Origin: Streptomyces sp. SID5785
GTDB taxonomy: Bacteria > Actinomycetota > Actinomycetes > Streptomycetales > Streptomycetaceae
NCBI RefSeq assembly: GCF_009870065.1
Contig: NZ_WWIA01000440.1
Coordinates: 1-35,782, forward strand
DNA: 35,782 nt
Direction of reading: 5' to 3'
The notes under the pieces were generated by a model. That model worked only from the letters and a program-made list of their open reading frames with translations, did no database searches and had not been told where the DNA came from. The position numbers and the translations under genes are program-made. Shown piece by piece: positions 28,385-35,782 of this stretch. Position 1 is the stretch's first letter. Each line of letters opens with the position of its first letter.

Positions 28385-28529
28385 ATCCTGACGAGAAAAA
28401 TCTCGGTCACGCACAGCATTCTTTGCGCGCAACTCACGTGCAGTGATGTCCGTTTGACGCTACGTTGCGTGAAGGTTTCGCCAATTCGGGCAAGCGGAAC
28501 GGAGTTTGAGAAAACTCCCCAACCGGACA

Positions 28530-29882
28530 TCAGCCGTGGGAAAGCCGCTTCAGGAGCATCACGGACGCAACCGGACGGGCACCCGCCTTCGCGACACCGT
28601 CCGCCACCTCCCGGTCCGTCGACACGACGATGACCGGACGGCCCGGCGGCTCGGCCCGCACCAGCTGCCGGATCAGCTCGTCGGCCGTGACACCGGCCTT
28701 CGAGAACAGCACCCGGACCCCGCGCGGCGGCGCGAGCAGCACCGGCGCGGCCAGCTCGGCCCCGTCGAAGACACACGTGACCTCGGCGCCGGTCTGCGCC
28801 GCCAACTGGGACAGCGAGCCGAGCAGCCGCAGCCGCTGCTTCTCCAGGGGCATCGTCGGATAGCCGGTCTTGGTGACGTTGTAGCCGTCGACGACGAGAT
28901 GGGCCTGCGGCAGCGCCAGCAACTGGTCGAGGATCGCCGGGTCGTGCTCGTGCAGGGCGCGCGCGGCGATGTCCTTCGGCGTCATCCGGCCCGGCTCGAC
29001 CGCGTCCACCGAGTCCGCCGGCCGCACCGACACCGGCGGCAACGCCAGCTCCCTGCGCAGCCCCTGGGCCGCGTCGAGCACCGTGTCGAGCAGCAGGCGG
29101 ACCCGCATGTCCTCGACGCTGCGCCCCTCGCGGGCCGCCCGGCGGGAGGCCTCGAGGGCCGCCTCGGCCTCACCGAGCCGGCCCTTGAGCCGCCGGCTCT
29201 CGCTCTCGGCGGCCGACACCTGCGCCTGCCCCTCGGCCCGTACCGCCTCGGTCTCGGCCCGCGCCTTGCGGGCGGCGGCCTCCCCGCGCTTGACGTCGCT
29301 GAGCGCGGCCCGCAGCTTGCGGTGCACGGCGTCGGCCTCGCGGCGCGCCGCGTCGAGCTCCGCGCGCAGCCGCTCGGTCTCGGCCCGGGTGCGCGCCTGC
29401 GCCTCGGCGAGCTGCTCGCGCAGCCGGTCGAGCTCGGCCCGGGTCTCCTCGTCGACGCGCTCGGCATCGGCCCGCTGCGCCTCCTCGCCGGCCGCGGCCA
29501 CGAGCTTGGACCAGCCCACGGGACGCAGCACGTACGCGGCCGCCGCCACGTCCAGCGGGTCGGCGGCGGGCGGCGGCGTCCCCGCGTCGAGGGCGCCGGC
29601 GAGCTCCGGCTGCGTCTCGCGCAGCCGCTCCCCGATCCGCTGGCGGAAGAGCGTGTCGCCCTCCAGGGCGGCCGCCATCGCGTTGCCCGCGAACTTGGCC
29701 CGGCGGGTCGGGGTGAAGCGCGCGTACTGGCGCAGCTGGGCCGGGAGTTCGTTCACCGTCAGACCGCCGAAGCCGTCCGAGACGATCGCCACGACCCTGC
29801 GCCGTACTCCTTCGGGCAACGGCCGGTCGAGCAGCTCGGCGGCTCCGCCGTCCCCGGCCTCCCCGCCCGTGCTCTCCACCAT
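28530..29882 (-). CDS. NYN-domain (YacP-like) RNA-binding/nuclease protein with coiled coil
   Basis: The 450-residue protein has a helical N-terminal domain (about 1-135), a long Ala/Arg/Glu coiled coil (about 135-250) and a C-terminal NYN/PIN-like domain. NYN motifs: HLVVDGYNVTKTGYP (first Asp), EVTCVFDGAEL (second Asp) and VIVVSTDREVADG (third Asp), the usual Mg-binding triad of YacP/Rae1-type ribonucleases. RNA cleavage is therefore likely, but the N-terminal extension has no known role; it resembles actinomycete homologues rather than short YacP proteins. ATG 29882 is supported only by a weak GGTGACGG. It follows the zinc-ribbon gene by 34 bp and is probably cotranscribed. Confidence 0.83.
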   Translation of the reverse strand: MVESTGGEAGDGGAAELLDRPLPEGVRRRVVAIVSDGFGGLTVNELPAQLRQYARFTPTRRAKFAGNAMAAALEGDTLFRQRIGERLRETQPELAGALDAGTPPPAADPLDVAAAAYVLRPVGWSKLVAAAGEEAQRADAERVDEETRAELDRLREQLAEAQARTRAETERLRAELDAARREADAVHRKLRAALSDVKRGEAAARKARAETEAVRAEGQAQVSAAESESRRLKGRLGEAEAALEASRRAAREGRSVEDMRVRLLLDTVLDAAQGLRRELALPPVSVRPADSVDAVEPGRMTPKDIAARALHEHDPAILDQLLALPQAHLVVDGYNVTKTGYPTMPLEKQRLRLLGSLSQLAAQTGAEVTCVFDGAELAAPVLLAPPRGVRVLFSKAGVTADELIRQLVRAEPPGRPVIVVSTDREVADGVAKAGARPVASVMLLKRLSHG

Positions 29883-29916
29883 CCGTCACCCCAAAGTCAC
29901 TGTGGGGCCCGCTCCG

Positions 29917-30156
29917 TCAGGAGTCGGAGCCCGGCCTGTCGACGAGTTCGACCTGATCCACTGCGTTGCACCAGCGGCAGCGCACCGACTCGATGGTCTC
30001 ACTGACCACCTTGCGCTCCTCGACGCTCGGCTCACCGGCCAGGTCGAGGTGGACGTACTCCTCGACCTTCGACGAACGCGTCACGTCGAACCGCGTCAGG
30101 TTGCCGCAGAGCGTGCAACGCCAGCGGGTGGTGGCGGTCGGCAGGGGAACCGTCAT
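29917..30156 (-). CDS. Small zinc-ribbon protein
   Basis: The 79-residue protein has two CxxC pairs, Cys14/Cys17 (RCTLCGN) and Cys60/Cys63 (RCRWCN), forming a zinc ribbon. The intervening stretch (RSSKVEEYVHLDLAGEPSVEER) is predicted strand and helix. This is a small actinomycete family of unknown role, likely nucleic-acid or protein binding. ATG 30156 has AAGAAGG about 9 bases upstream. A TAGGGT -10 candidate at 30228-30233 gives a leader of about 65 bases. It precedes the NYN gene; together they may act on RNA. Confidence 0.8.
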   Translation of the reverse strand: MTVPLPTATTRWRCTLCGNLTRFDVTRSSKVEEYVHLDLAGEPSVEERKVVSETIESVRCRWCNAVDQVELVDRPGSDS

Positions 30157-30270
30157 CGGACTGTGCCTTCTTTCCAGCTCGCTCGGCGCACTCGGTGCAC
30201 TCGGCCGTCATGGCCTTCTTGCCCGTTACCCTACGGCCTGCCGTCCCCCGGGCGCGCCCCACCGTGCGTC

Positions 30271-31023
30271 ATGCTCTCTTCCATGATCGGCAAAGGGCGC
30301 GAGGGCGTCGTGCGGGCGGGCGCGTTGCTGAGGGGCACGTCGGCCCCGGTCACGTACGCGCTGATCGCGGTGTGCTGTGTCGTGTTCGTGCTCTCCCCGG
30401 CCTCCGGGCTCAACCCGTCGTACGGCACCGGGGACCGGCTGCTCGCCGCGCAGAGCGACTACTTCGCGCGCTGGGGCGTGGTGCCGGCCGACCTGTTCGC
30501 GGGGTCCTGGCGCACGGCGCTCACCCCCGCGACCGCGCTGTTCGTGCACGGCAGCTGGCTGCACCTGCTGGGCAACATGCTGTTCCTGCACGTCTTCGGC
30601 ACGATGACCGAGGAGCGGATGGGCCGCCTGCCCTACCTGCTCTTCTACCTCGTGACCGGCTATCTGGCCCTCTTCGGGTACGCGGCCGCGCACGCCGGGT
30701 CCGAGCAGACCCTCGTCGGCGCGTCCGGGGCGATCTCCGCCGTGCTCGGCGCGTTCCTCTACCTCTTCCCCGACGCGCGCGTGACGAGCCTGTTCCCCTT
30801 CCTCCTCTTCCTGCCGCTGCGCTTCCCCGCGTGGGTGGTGCTGCCGTTCTGGGTGGCGCTCCAGTGGGCGGCGGCGGGCCAGGCCGGGCAGGGGCCGGGG
30901 GTGGCGTACCTGGCGCACCTCATCGGCTTCTCCACCGGGTTCCTCTACGCGTGGGTGCGCTACCGCCGGGCTAGAGTGAGGGCGACCCACACCACGGCCA
31001 CCGAGGGAGACAGCCAGCCGTGA
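30271..31023 (+). CDS. Rhomboid-family intramembrane serine protease
   Basis: The 250-residue, six-helix membrane protease cleaves transmembrane helices. Conserved elements: HGSWLHLLGNMLFLHVFG (oxyanion His and Asn), LVGASGAISAVLG (catalytic Ser in GxSG) and YLAHLIGFSTGFL (catalytic His). The FPDARV loop after the Ser helix is typical of actinomycete rhomboids. The start is unclear: ATG 30271 or ATG 30283, neither with a Shine-Dalgarno sequence; CATGCT lies 7 bases before 30283. Its stop overlaps the next gene (GTGA), so the two are translationally coupled. Substrates are unknown. Confidence 0.9.
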   Translation: MLSSMIGKGREGVVRAGALLRGTSAPVTYALIAVCCVVFVLSPASGLNPSYGTGDRLLAAQSDYFARWGVVPADLFAGSWRTALTPATALFVHGSWLHLLGNMLFLHVFGTMTEERMGRLPYLLFYLVTGYLALFGYAAAHAGSEQTLVGASGAISAVLGAFLYLFPDARVTSLFPFLLFLPLRFPAWVVLPFWVALQWAAAGQAGQGPGVAYLAHLIGFSTGFLYAWVRYRRARVRATHTTATEGDSQP

Positions 31024-31301
31024 TCACCGCGATCGTGCTCATCAAGACCAGCGTGGACCGGATCCCCGAGATCGCGGAGTCGATCGCCTCCCTGGACAGC
31101 GTCAGCGAGGTCTTCTCCGTCACCGGCACGTACGACCTGATCGCCATGGTCCGGGTCGCCCGCCACGACGACCTGGCCGATGTCATCCCCGGCCGGATCA
31201 GCAAGATCCCCGGCGTGGAGGGTACGGACACCCACGTCGCCTTCCGCACCTACTCGCAGCACGACCTCGAGGCCGCGTTCGCCATCGGCCTGGACGGCTG
31301 A
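31020..31301 (+). CDS. Stand-alone Lrp/AsnC ligand-binding (RAM) domain protein
   Basis: The 93-residue protein consists only of the alpha/beta RAM fold of Lrp/AsnC regulators: ITAIVLIKTSVDRIPEIAESI, SEVFSVTGTYDLIAMVRV (the GxYDL effector-site motif) and EGTDTHVAFRTYSQHDLE. The N-terminal helix-turn-helix is absent, so it binds an amino acid-like ligand or pairs with a full-length Lrp rather than DNA. GTG 31020 overlaps the rhomboid stop by 4 bases, with GAGGGAG upstream. It converges on the aminotransferase gene, 22 bp between stops, where a short CCCGC/GCGGG hairpin sits. Confidence 0.9.
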   Translation: MITAIVLIKTSVDRIPEIAESIASLDSVSEVFSVTGTYDLIAMVRVARHDDLADVIPGRISKIPGVEGTDTHVAFRTYSQHDLEAAFAIGLDG

Positions 31302-31323
31302 GCCGCCCGCACCGCCGCGGGAC

Positions 31324-32742
31324 CTACGCGGCCGGGACGCAGCGGCCGTCCTCGGTGCGGTAGGTCCACCGCGCGCCGTCGCGCACCAGCTCGGTCACGG
31401 CGGCGACGAACCGCTCGACGTGCTCGTCGGGCGTGCCCGCGCCGAAGCTGACCCGGATCGCGTTCAGCGACTTCTCCCCCGGTGCCGCCTCCGGCGCCCC
31501 GCACTCGCCCTGCTGCTGCGGGTCCGAGCCGAGCAGGGTGCGCACGAGCGGGTGGGCGCAGAACAGTCCGTCGCGCACGCCGATGCCGTACTCGGCCGAG
31601 AGCGCGGCGGCGAAGTGCGAGGAGTTCCAGCCCTCGACGACGAACGAGATGACGCCGACCCGCGGGGCGTCGTCCCCGAACAGCGACAGCACCTTCACCT
31701 CGGGCACCGCGGCGAGCCCCGAGCGCACCTTCGCGATCAGGTCCTGCTCCCGGGCGACCAGGGAGTCGAAGCCCGCCTCGCTCAGGGCCTTGCAGGCCGA
31801 GGCGATGGAGTACACACCGATGACGTTCGGCGAACCGGCCTCGTGGCGGGCGGCGTTCTCGTGCCACTCGACGTCCACGCCGCCGTCGGTGCGCCGCGCG
31901 ACCTTGCGCGAGGCGCCGCCGCCGGCCAGGTAGGGCTCGGCCGCGGTCAGCCAGTCGGCGCGGCCCGCGAGCACCCCGGAGCCGAACGGCGCGTACAGCT
32001 TGTGGCCGGAGAAGGCGACCCAGTCGACGTCCAGCTCCCGCACGGAGACGGGGTGGTGGGGCGCGAGCTGCGCGGCGTCGAGGACGATCCGGGCGCCGTG
32101 CGCGTGCGCGGCGGCGGCCAGTTCACGCACGGGCCACAGCTCACCGGTGACGTTGGACGCGCCGGTGACGCAGACGAGGGCCGGACCGTAGGGGTCCCGG
32201 TCGGCGAGGGCACGCTCCAGCGTCGCGACGGCCTCGTCCGGGGTGCGCGGCGCGTTCAGGTAGGTGACGCGGGCGTCGCGCCAGGGCAGCAGCGAGGCGT
32301 GGTGCTCGGTCTCGAAGACGAAGACCTGGCAGTCGGCCGGCAGCGCGGCGGCCAGCAGGTTGAGCGAGTCGGTGGTGGAGCGGGTGAAGACGACCTGGTC
32401 GTCCTCGCGGCAGCCGAGGAACGTGGCGACGGTGGTGCGGGAGTTCTCGAACAGGTCGGTGGACAGCTGGGAGAGGTACCCGGCACCGCGGTGCACGCTG
32501 CCGTAGTACGGGGCGTACGCGGCGACGTCGTCCCACACGCGCTGCAGGGCCGGGGCGCTGGCGGCGTAGTCGAGCGCGGCGTAGGTGACCTCGCCGCCGG
32601 TGACGAGCGGCACGGTGACGTCGCGGCCGAGGACGGGCAGCGGGGCGCCGCAGACGGGGTCGGCGCAGTCACCGGCGTCGGCGGAGGCCGGCACGGCGGC
32701 GGTGGCGGTGGCGACGGAGGCGGTGTGGGGGCGTGCGGACAT
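31324..32742 (-). CDS. Class V PLP aminotransferase (cysteine desulfurase-like)
   Basis: The 472-residue fold-type I PLP enzyme has an N-terminal extension of about 45 residues (Ala/Thr-rich, then DCADPVCGAPLPV with two Cys). PLP-site motifs: HHASLLPW, VTGASNVTGELWPV, VLDAAQLAPHHPV (cofactor Asp) and the Schiff-base Lys in FSGHKLYAPFGSGVL. The C-terminal domain has VEWHENAARHEAGSPNVIG and INAIRVSFG-type Arg. Overall it resembles SufS/CsdA and isopenicillin epimerase-like enzymes. A SAM-IV riboswitch in its leader indicates a role in sulfur amino acid metabolism, an inference. ATG 32742 has GGGAGA about 8 bases upstream; the frame runs open to 33069, but that is leader RNA. It converges with the AsnC-like gene. 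Confidence 0.85.
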   Translation of the reverse strand: MSARPHTASVATATAAVPASADAGDCADPVCGAPLPVLGRDVTVPLVTGGEVTYAALDYAASAPALQRVWDDVAAYAPYYGSVHRGAGYLSQLSTDLFENSRTTVATFLGCREDDQVVFTRSTTDSLNLLAAALPADCQVFVFETEHHASLLPWRDARVTYLNAPRTPDEAVATLERALADRDPYGPALVCVTGASNVTGELWPVRELAAAAHAHGARIVLDAAQLAPHHPVSVRELDVDWVAFSGHKLYAPFGSGVLAGRADWLTAAEPYLAGGGASRKVARRTDGGVDVEWHENAARHEAGSPNVIGVYSIASACKALSEAGFDSLVAREQDLIAKVRSGLAAVPEVKVLSLFGDDAPRVGVISFVVEGWNSSHFAAALSAEYGIGVRDGLFCAHPLVRTLLGSDPQQQGECGAPEAAPGEKSLNAIRVSFGAGTPDEHVERFVAAVTELVRDGARWTYRTEDGRCVPAA

Positions 32743-32894
32743 GGCGGTATCTCCCGGCAGGACAAGGCGAATGGGTGTGTGGAGCCCGCACGGCGGCGAC
32801 GGCTGACAACCGGACCGCGGTGTACGGGTGTTGACCTCGACGCACGGCACGACGGTGCGGCCGGGCGGAGGGTGTGGAGAAGGGGCGAGACGCC

Positions 32895-32915
32895 CTATCG
32901 CATTCGCTTGCTCAC
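32895..32915 (-). CDS. Six-residue mini-ORF in the SAM-IV leader
   Basis: On the minus strand GTG AGC AAG CGA ATG CGA TAG encodes MSKRMR. A strong GAGGGAG (32923-32929) lies 7 bases before the GTG. A small hairpin (GGGCG-TCT-CGCCC, 32881-32896) begins at its stop codon. Another hairpin (7-bp GGACCCC/GGGGTCC, 32940-32964) separates it from the riboswitch core. Confidence 0.4.
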   Translation of the reverse strand: MSKRMR

Positions 32916-32996
32916 GAGACTGCTCCCTCGAACGACCCAGGACCCCAGGATTCGCGAGGGGTCCGCGCTTGCCACACGCCTTGCTGCGTATGACCT

Positions 32997-33077
32997 GGTC
33001 TTCACCCGGGGCACCCCGCCACGGACGGAGGGTTGCCGGACAGCGGGCCGGGGCCGTATTCGCTGTCACTCATGACC
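32997..33077 (-). ncRNA. SAM-IV riboswitch
   Basis: The minus strand contains the SAM-IV core in order: GGTCATGAGTG, ACAGCG...CGCTGT hairpin, CCGGCAACCC (33029-33039), CCTCCGTCCGTGGCGGGG and TGCCCCGGGTGAAGACC closing P1 with GGTC/GACC. These are the conserved elements of the actinomycete S-adenosylmethionine riboswitch class IV. It heads a leader of about 340 bases to the class V aminotransferase; the rest of the 418-bp gap holds a promoter candidate, two hairpins and a mini-ORF. High SAM is expected to lower expression. Confidence 0.9.
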
Positions 33078-33086
33078 TTGGGAAGC

Positions 33087-33114
33087 ATCCTGCCATACGT
33101 CCCGGGAACGGCAA
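33087..33114 (-). promoter_or_regulatory. Candidate promoter of the SAM-IV/aminotransferase transcript
   Basis: On the minus strand TTGCCG (33109-33114), 16 bp and CAGGAT (33087-33092) give a plausible sigma-70-type promoter, with transcription starting a few bases before the riboswitch. The -35 box touches the trpD terminator stem. Confidence 0.45.
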
Positions 33115-33144
33115 GGGCGCAGTCCAGGATCTGGACTGCGCCCT
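33114..33144 (-). terminator. Perfect hairpin after trpD
   Basis: A 14-bp perfect stem (33114-33127 with 33131-33144) has a 3-base loop, 17 bp after the trpD stop. No U run follows, but the stem is strong and G/C-rich. It insulates the riboswitch transcript from trpD. Confidence 0.8.
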
Positions 33145-33160
33145 GTGTCACACCGTGCGT

Positions 33161-34225
33161 TCAGCGCTGGGTCGCGGCCACCCAGCGCTCCAGCGCGCCC
33201 TTGGCGGAGCCGCTGTCGAGGGACTCGGCGGCCCGTTCCATGCCGGCCGCGATCTGCTCGGTGAGTGTGCCCTCGCCGGGGCGTACGGCGACGAGGGCCG
33301 CGGCCGAGTTGAGCAGGACGGCGTCGCGGACCGGGCCACGCTCGCCGTCGAGGAGCCGGCGGGCCACGTCCGCGTTGTAGGCGGGGTCGCCGCCGCGCAG
33401 TGCCTCGATGGGGACCGGCTCGATGCCGACGTCGCGCGGGTCGAAGCGCTCCTCGCGCACCGCGCCGTCCCGCACCACCCAGACCCGGGAGGTGCCGGTG
33501 ACGGTCAGCTCGTCGAGGCCGTCGTCGCCGCGGAAGACGAGCGAGGAGTTGCCGCGCTCGGCGAAGACCCCGGCCACGACGGGCGCCATCCGGGGGTCGG
33601 CGACACCGACGGCCTGGGCGCGCACGCGGGCCGGATTGGTCAGCGGGCCGAGCAGGTTGAAGACCGTGCGGATGCCGAGCTGGCCGCGGGCCGCACCGGC
33701 GTGCCGCAGCGCGGGGTGGAACTTCACGGCGAAGCAGAAGGTGATGCCCGCCTCCTCCGCGACCTCGGGCACCCGGGCGGGCGGCAGGTCGAGGTTGACC
33801 CCGAGCTTCTCCAGGACATCGGAGGCGCCGGAGGCGGAGGACGCGGCACGGTTGCCGTGCTTGACGACCTTGACGCCCGCGCCGGCCACCACGATCGCGG
33901 ACATCGTCGAGATGTTGACGGTCTTCGCGCCGTCGCCGCCGGTGCCGACGATGTCGACGGTCTCGCCGGGCACCTCGATCACGTTGGCGTGCTCGTACAT
34001 GCCGCGGACCAGACCGGAGATCTCCTCGACGGTCTCGCCCTTGGCGCGCAGGGCCACCGCGAAGCCGGCGATCTGCGCGTCGGTGGCCTCGCCCCGCATG
34101 ATGCGGTCCATCGCCCATGCGGTGTCGTCGGCGCTCTGGTCGCGGCCGTCGAGCAGTCCGTTCAGCACGGAGGGCCAGGAACGGCCCGCCGCGGTGTCGC
34201 CTCCAGCGGGGGTCAAAGCGCTCAT
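33161..34225 (-). CDS. trpD: Anthranilate phosphoribosyltransferase
   Basis: The 354-residue enzyme transfers phosphoribose from PRPP to anthranilate, the second step of tryptophan synthesis. The PRPP/Mg site [14 protein letters not shown] (94-107), [15 protein letters not shown], the anthranilate-site Arg region and [11 protein letters not shown] are all present, with GDDGLDELT supplying the second metal ligands. The start ATG 34225 (MSALTPAGG) has AGGAG 5 bases upstream; an earlier ATG at 34243 lacks one. It is separated by about 25 kb from trpEG and has no Trp leader of its own that I can see, so it may not be attenuated. It lies between terminators and is probably monocistronic. Confidence 0.95.
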   Translation of the reverse strand: MSALTPAGGDTAAGRSWPSVLNGLLDGRDQSADDTAWAMDRIMRGEATDAQIAGFAVALRAKGETVEEISGLVRGMYEHANVIEVPGETVDIVGTGGDGAKTVNISTMSAIVVAGAGVKVVKHGNRAASSASGASDVLEKLGVNLDLPPARVPEVAEEAGITFCFAVKFHPALRHAGAARGQLGIRTVFNLLGPLTNPARVRAQAVGVADPRMAPVVAGVFAERGNSSLVFRGDDGLDELTVTGTSRVWVVRDGAVREERFDPRDVGIEPVPIEALRGGDPAYNADVARRLLDGERGPVRDAVLLNSAAALVAVRPGEGTLTEQIAAGMERAAESLDSGSAKGALERWVAATQR

Positions 34226-34301
34226 GGCCGCTCCTGTGTGCATACGTGGGGACGGTGGGAAAAAGGGGCGGGTCCACCTTATCCAGCCCCGGGACGGCGA
34301 A

Positions 34302-34332
34302 GAGCCCCCGTCCAGCGCATGGACGGGGGCTC
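34302..34332 (-). terminator. Terminator after qcrB
   Basis: A 13-bp perfect stem (34302-34314 with 34320-34332) and 5-base loop begin 25 bp after the qcrB stop. A CTTCG tail follows rather than a U run. Confidence 0.75.
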
Positions 34333-34357
34333 CTGCCGTGGCGAACAGCGTCAGAGA

Positions 34358-35782
34358 TCAGTGATGGCCGTGGCCGCTGGTGATCTCCTTGTACTCCTCG
34401 ACGGTGGGCTTGGGGATCTGGTTGTGCTCCCCGTAGTAGCCCTTGGACAGCTTCGCGCGCAGCTTCTGCGTCCGCGACACCTTGCGCGCCACACCGTTCT
34501 CGTCGACCGCGGGGCCGAGCTCGACCGGCTGGTACTGCTCGTGCGCCGTGAGGGTGTGCAGGGCCTCGGCCGCGAGCGGCTCGTGGACCTCGACGAACTC
34601 ACCGTGCGGCAGGCGCTTGATGATGCCGGACTCGCGTCCGTGCAGCACCTTGTCCTTGTCCCGGCGCTGGAGGCCGAGGCAGATCCGCTTGGTGACGATG
34701 AAGACCACGACCGGCATCACGAAGAAGCTGACGCGGACGAACCAGGTGATCGCGTTGATCGACAGGTGGAAGTGCGTGGCCCAGAGGTCGTTGCCACCAC
34801 CGATCATCAGCACGAAGTACCAGGAGATCCACGCGGCACCGAACGCGGTGCGCGTCGGGGCGTTGCGCGGGCGGTCCAGGATGTGGTGCTCGCGCTTGTC
34901 GCCGGTGACCCAGGACTCGATGAACGGGTAGACGGCGATGGCGACCAGGACCAGCGGGAAGATCACCAGCGGGACGAACACACCCAGGACGAGCGTGTGA
35001 CCCCAGATGTTGATCTCCCAGCCCGGCATCGTACGGATCAGGCCTTCGGAGAAGCCCATGTACCAGTCGGGCTGGGCGCCCGTGGAGACCTGGTCCGGAC
35101 GGTACGGGCCGATGGCCCAGATCGGGTTGATCGTGGCGATCGCCGCGATGATCGCGATGACGCCGAAGACCAGGAAGAAGAAGCCGCCCGCCTTGGCCAT
35201 GTAGACCGGGAGCAGCGGCATGCCGACGACGTTCTTCTCGGTCTTGCCGGGGCCCGCGAACTGCGTGTGCTTGTGGTAGAAGACCAGGATCAGGTGCGCC
35301 ACCATCAGGCCGAGCATGATGCCCGGCAGCAGCAGGATGTGGACCGAGTAGAACCGGGCCACGAAGTCGCCGCCCGGGAACTCTCCGCCGAACAGGAAGA
35401 ACGAGAGGTACGTGCCGACGATCGGCACGGACAGGACCGCGCCCTCCATGAAGCGGACACCGGTGCCCGACAGCAGGTCGTCCGGGAGCGAGTAACCGGT
35501 GAAGCCGGTGAACATGCCGAGGACGAACAGCAGGAAGCCGAACAGCCAGTTGACCTCACGCGGCTTGCGGAACGCGCCGGTGAAGAACACGCGCATCATG
35601 TGCACGAACATGCCGGCGAGGAAGATCAGCGCGGCCCAGTGGTGGATCTGCCGGATGAGCAGACCACCGCGCACATCGAAGGAGATGTGCATGGTCGAGT
35701 TGAACGCCTCGGACATCAGCTGTCCCTGCAGCGGGACGTAGCTGCCGTGGTACTCCACCTCGTTCATCGACGGGTGGAAGAA
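34358..35782 (-). CDS. qcrB: Cytochrome bc1 complex cytochrome b subunit, actinobacterial (5' end outside window)
   Basis: The frame is open to the window edge (FFHPSMNEVEYHGSYVPLQGQ near the truncated N-terminus), giving 474 visible residues. QcrB oxidises menaquinol and passes electrons to heme b and QcrA/QcrC. Heme ligands lie in RQIHHWAALIFLAGMFVHMMR and HILLLPGIMLGLMVAHLILVFYHKH. The quinol-site loop has PDWY (AQPDWYMGF) rather than PEWY, as usual in actinobacteria. At least eight transmembrane helices and a long cytoplasmic C-terminal tail (from about residue 365) ending SGHGHH are present. The start, with the first helix, is upstream of the window. The missing part is probably about 60 residues, by recollection of Streptomyces homologues. 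Confidence 0.95.
   Translation of the reverse strand, partial: FFHPSMNEVEYHGSYVPLQGQLMSEAFNSTMHISFDVRGGLLIRQIHHWAALIFLAGMFVHMMRVFFTGAFRKPREVNWLFGFLLFVLGMFTGFTGYSLPDDLLSGTGVRFMEGAVLSVPIVGTYLSFFLFGGEFPGGDFVARFYSVHILLLPGIMLGLMVAHLILVFYHKHTQFAGPGKTEKNVVGMPLLPVYMAKAGGFFFLVFGVIAIIAAIATINPIWAIGPYRPDQVSTGAQPDWYMGFSEGLIRTMPGWEINIWGHTLVLGVFVPLVIFPLVLVAIAVYPFIESWVTGDKREHHILDRPRNAPTRTAFGAAWISWYFVLMIGGGNDLWATHFHLSINAITWFVRVSFFVMPVVVFIVTKRICLGLQRRDKDKVLHGRESGIIKRLPHGEFVEVHEPLAAEALHTLTAHEQYQPVELGPAVDENGVARKVSRTQKLRAKLSKGYYGEHNQIPKPTVEEYKEITSGHGHH

Noticed and set aside
32743-33069. Extension of the aminotransferase frame to 33069
   Set aside because: This stretch is the SAM-IV leader RNA; the ATG at 32742 has a good ribosome-binding site and the upstream codons lack coding bias.
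1-35782. Mobile elements, CRISPR arrays, tRNA or rRNA genes, and TTA (bldA-dependent) codons
   Set aside because: None seen on reading. No transposase motif, no regular spaced repeats, no CCA-ended cloverleaf, and no in-frame TTA noticed in the assigned genes; a computed check would be needed to be certain about TTA codons.

Overview
The window is high-GC (about 70% or more by eye) with almost exclusively G/C third codon positions. Its gene content and order match the core chromosome of a Streptomyces: fused TrpEG behind a Trp attenuator, class II DAHP synthase, ROK glucokinase behind a DUF5304 gene, paired NlpC/P60 proteins, and trpD beside qcrB. From memory the order follows roughly SCO2110-SCO2148 of S. 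coelicolor. I see no insertion sequence, phage gene, CRISPR array, rRNA or tRNA, so this is conserved core rather than an accessory island.

Layout. 1-4.3 kb: 3' end of a PASTA Ser/Thr kinase; endonuclease IV; a His-rich DUF4396 membrane protein behind a perfect CsoR-like operator; a cytosolic molybdopterin oxidoreductase; bacterioferritin (+) and its ferredoxin Bfd (-) with an iron box. 4.3-7.9 kb: class II DAHP synthase (aroH) diverges from the trp leader peptide, attenuator and fused trpEG, so the entry step and first Trp-specific step of the pathway sit back to back. 7.8-12.7 kb: a minus-strand run of plsC, sensor kinase, response regulator, phosphofructokinase (PPi-type active-site residues) and D-2-hydroxyacid dehydrogenase. 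12.9-15.0 kb: plus-strand esterase, acidic membrane protein and DHFR-like reductase. 15.1-19.9 kb: minus-strand metallophosphoesterase, SRPBCC protein, ArsA-like protein with altered P-loop, DUF5304, glucokinase and an EEP-fold hydrolase.

20-28.3 kb: long-chain acyl-CoA ligase; a Streptomyces-type palindromic repeat; divergent PimB'-like GT4 and GT87 mannosyltransferase-like genes (probable phosphatidylinositol mannoside or related glycolipid synthesis); a lipoprotein metallopeptidase; and two paralogous secreted NlpC/P60 peptidoglycan hydrolases. 28.5-31.3 kb: NYN-domain protein, small zinc-ribbon protein, rhomboid protease coupled to a stand-alone AsnC-type ligand-binding domain. 31.3-35.8 kb: class V aminotransferase behind a SAM-IV riboswitch and a six-residue mini-ORF, trpD, and the 5'-truncated qcrB of the cytochrome bc1 complex.

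The richest signals are regulatory: a complete Trp attenuator, a SAM-IV riboswitch leader with a nested mini-ORF, a metal-type palindromic operator on an uncharacterised His-rich membrane protein, an iron box on bfd, several probably leaderless starts, and strong terminator hairpins. I did not find a clearly new multi-gene system. The best candidates for undescribed biology are the DUF4396 copper-type unit, the mini-ORF in the SAM-IV leader, and the P-loop-altered ArsA homologue beside glucokinase. Functions and motifs come from reading the sequence and from memory of the families; no database search was run.
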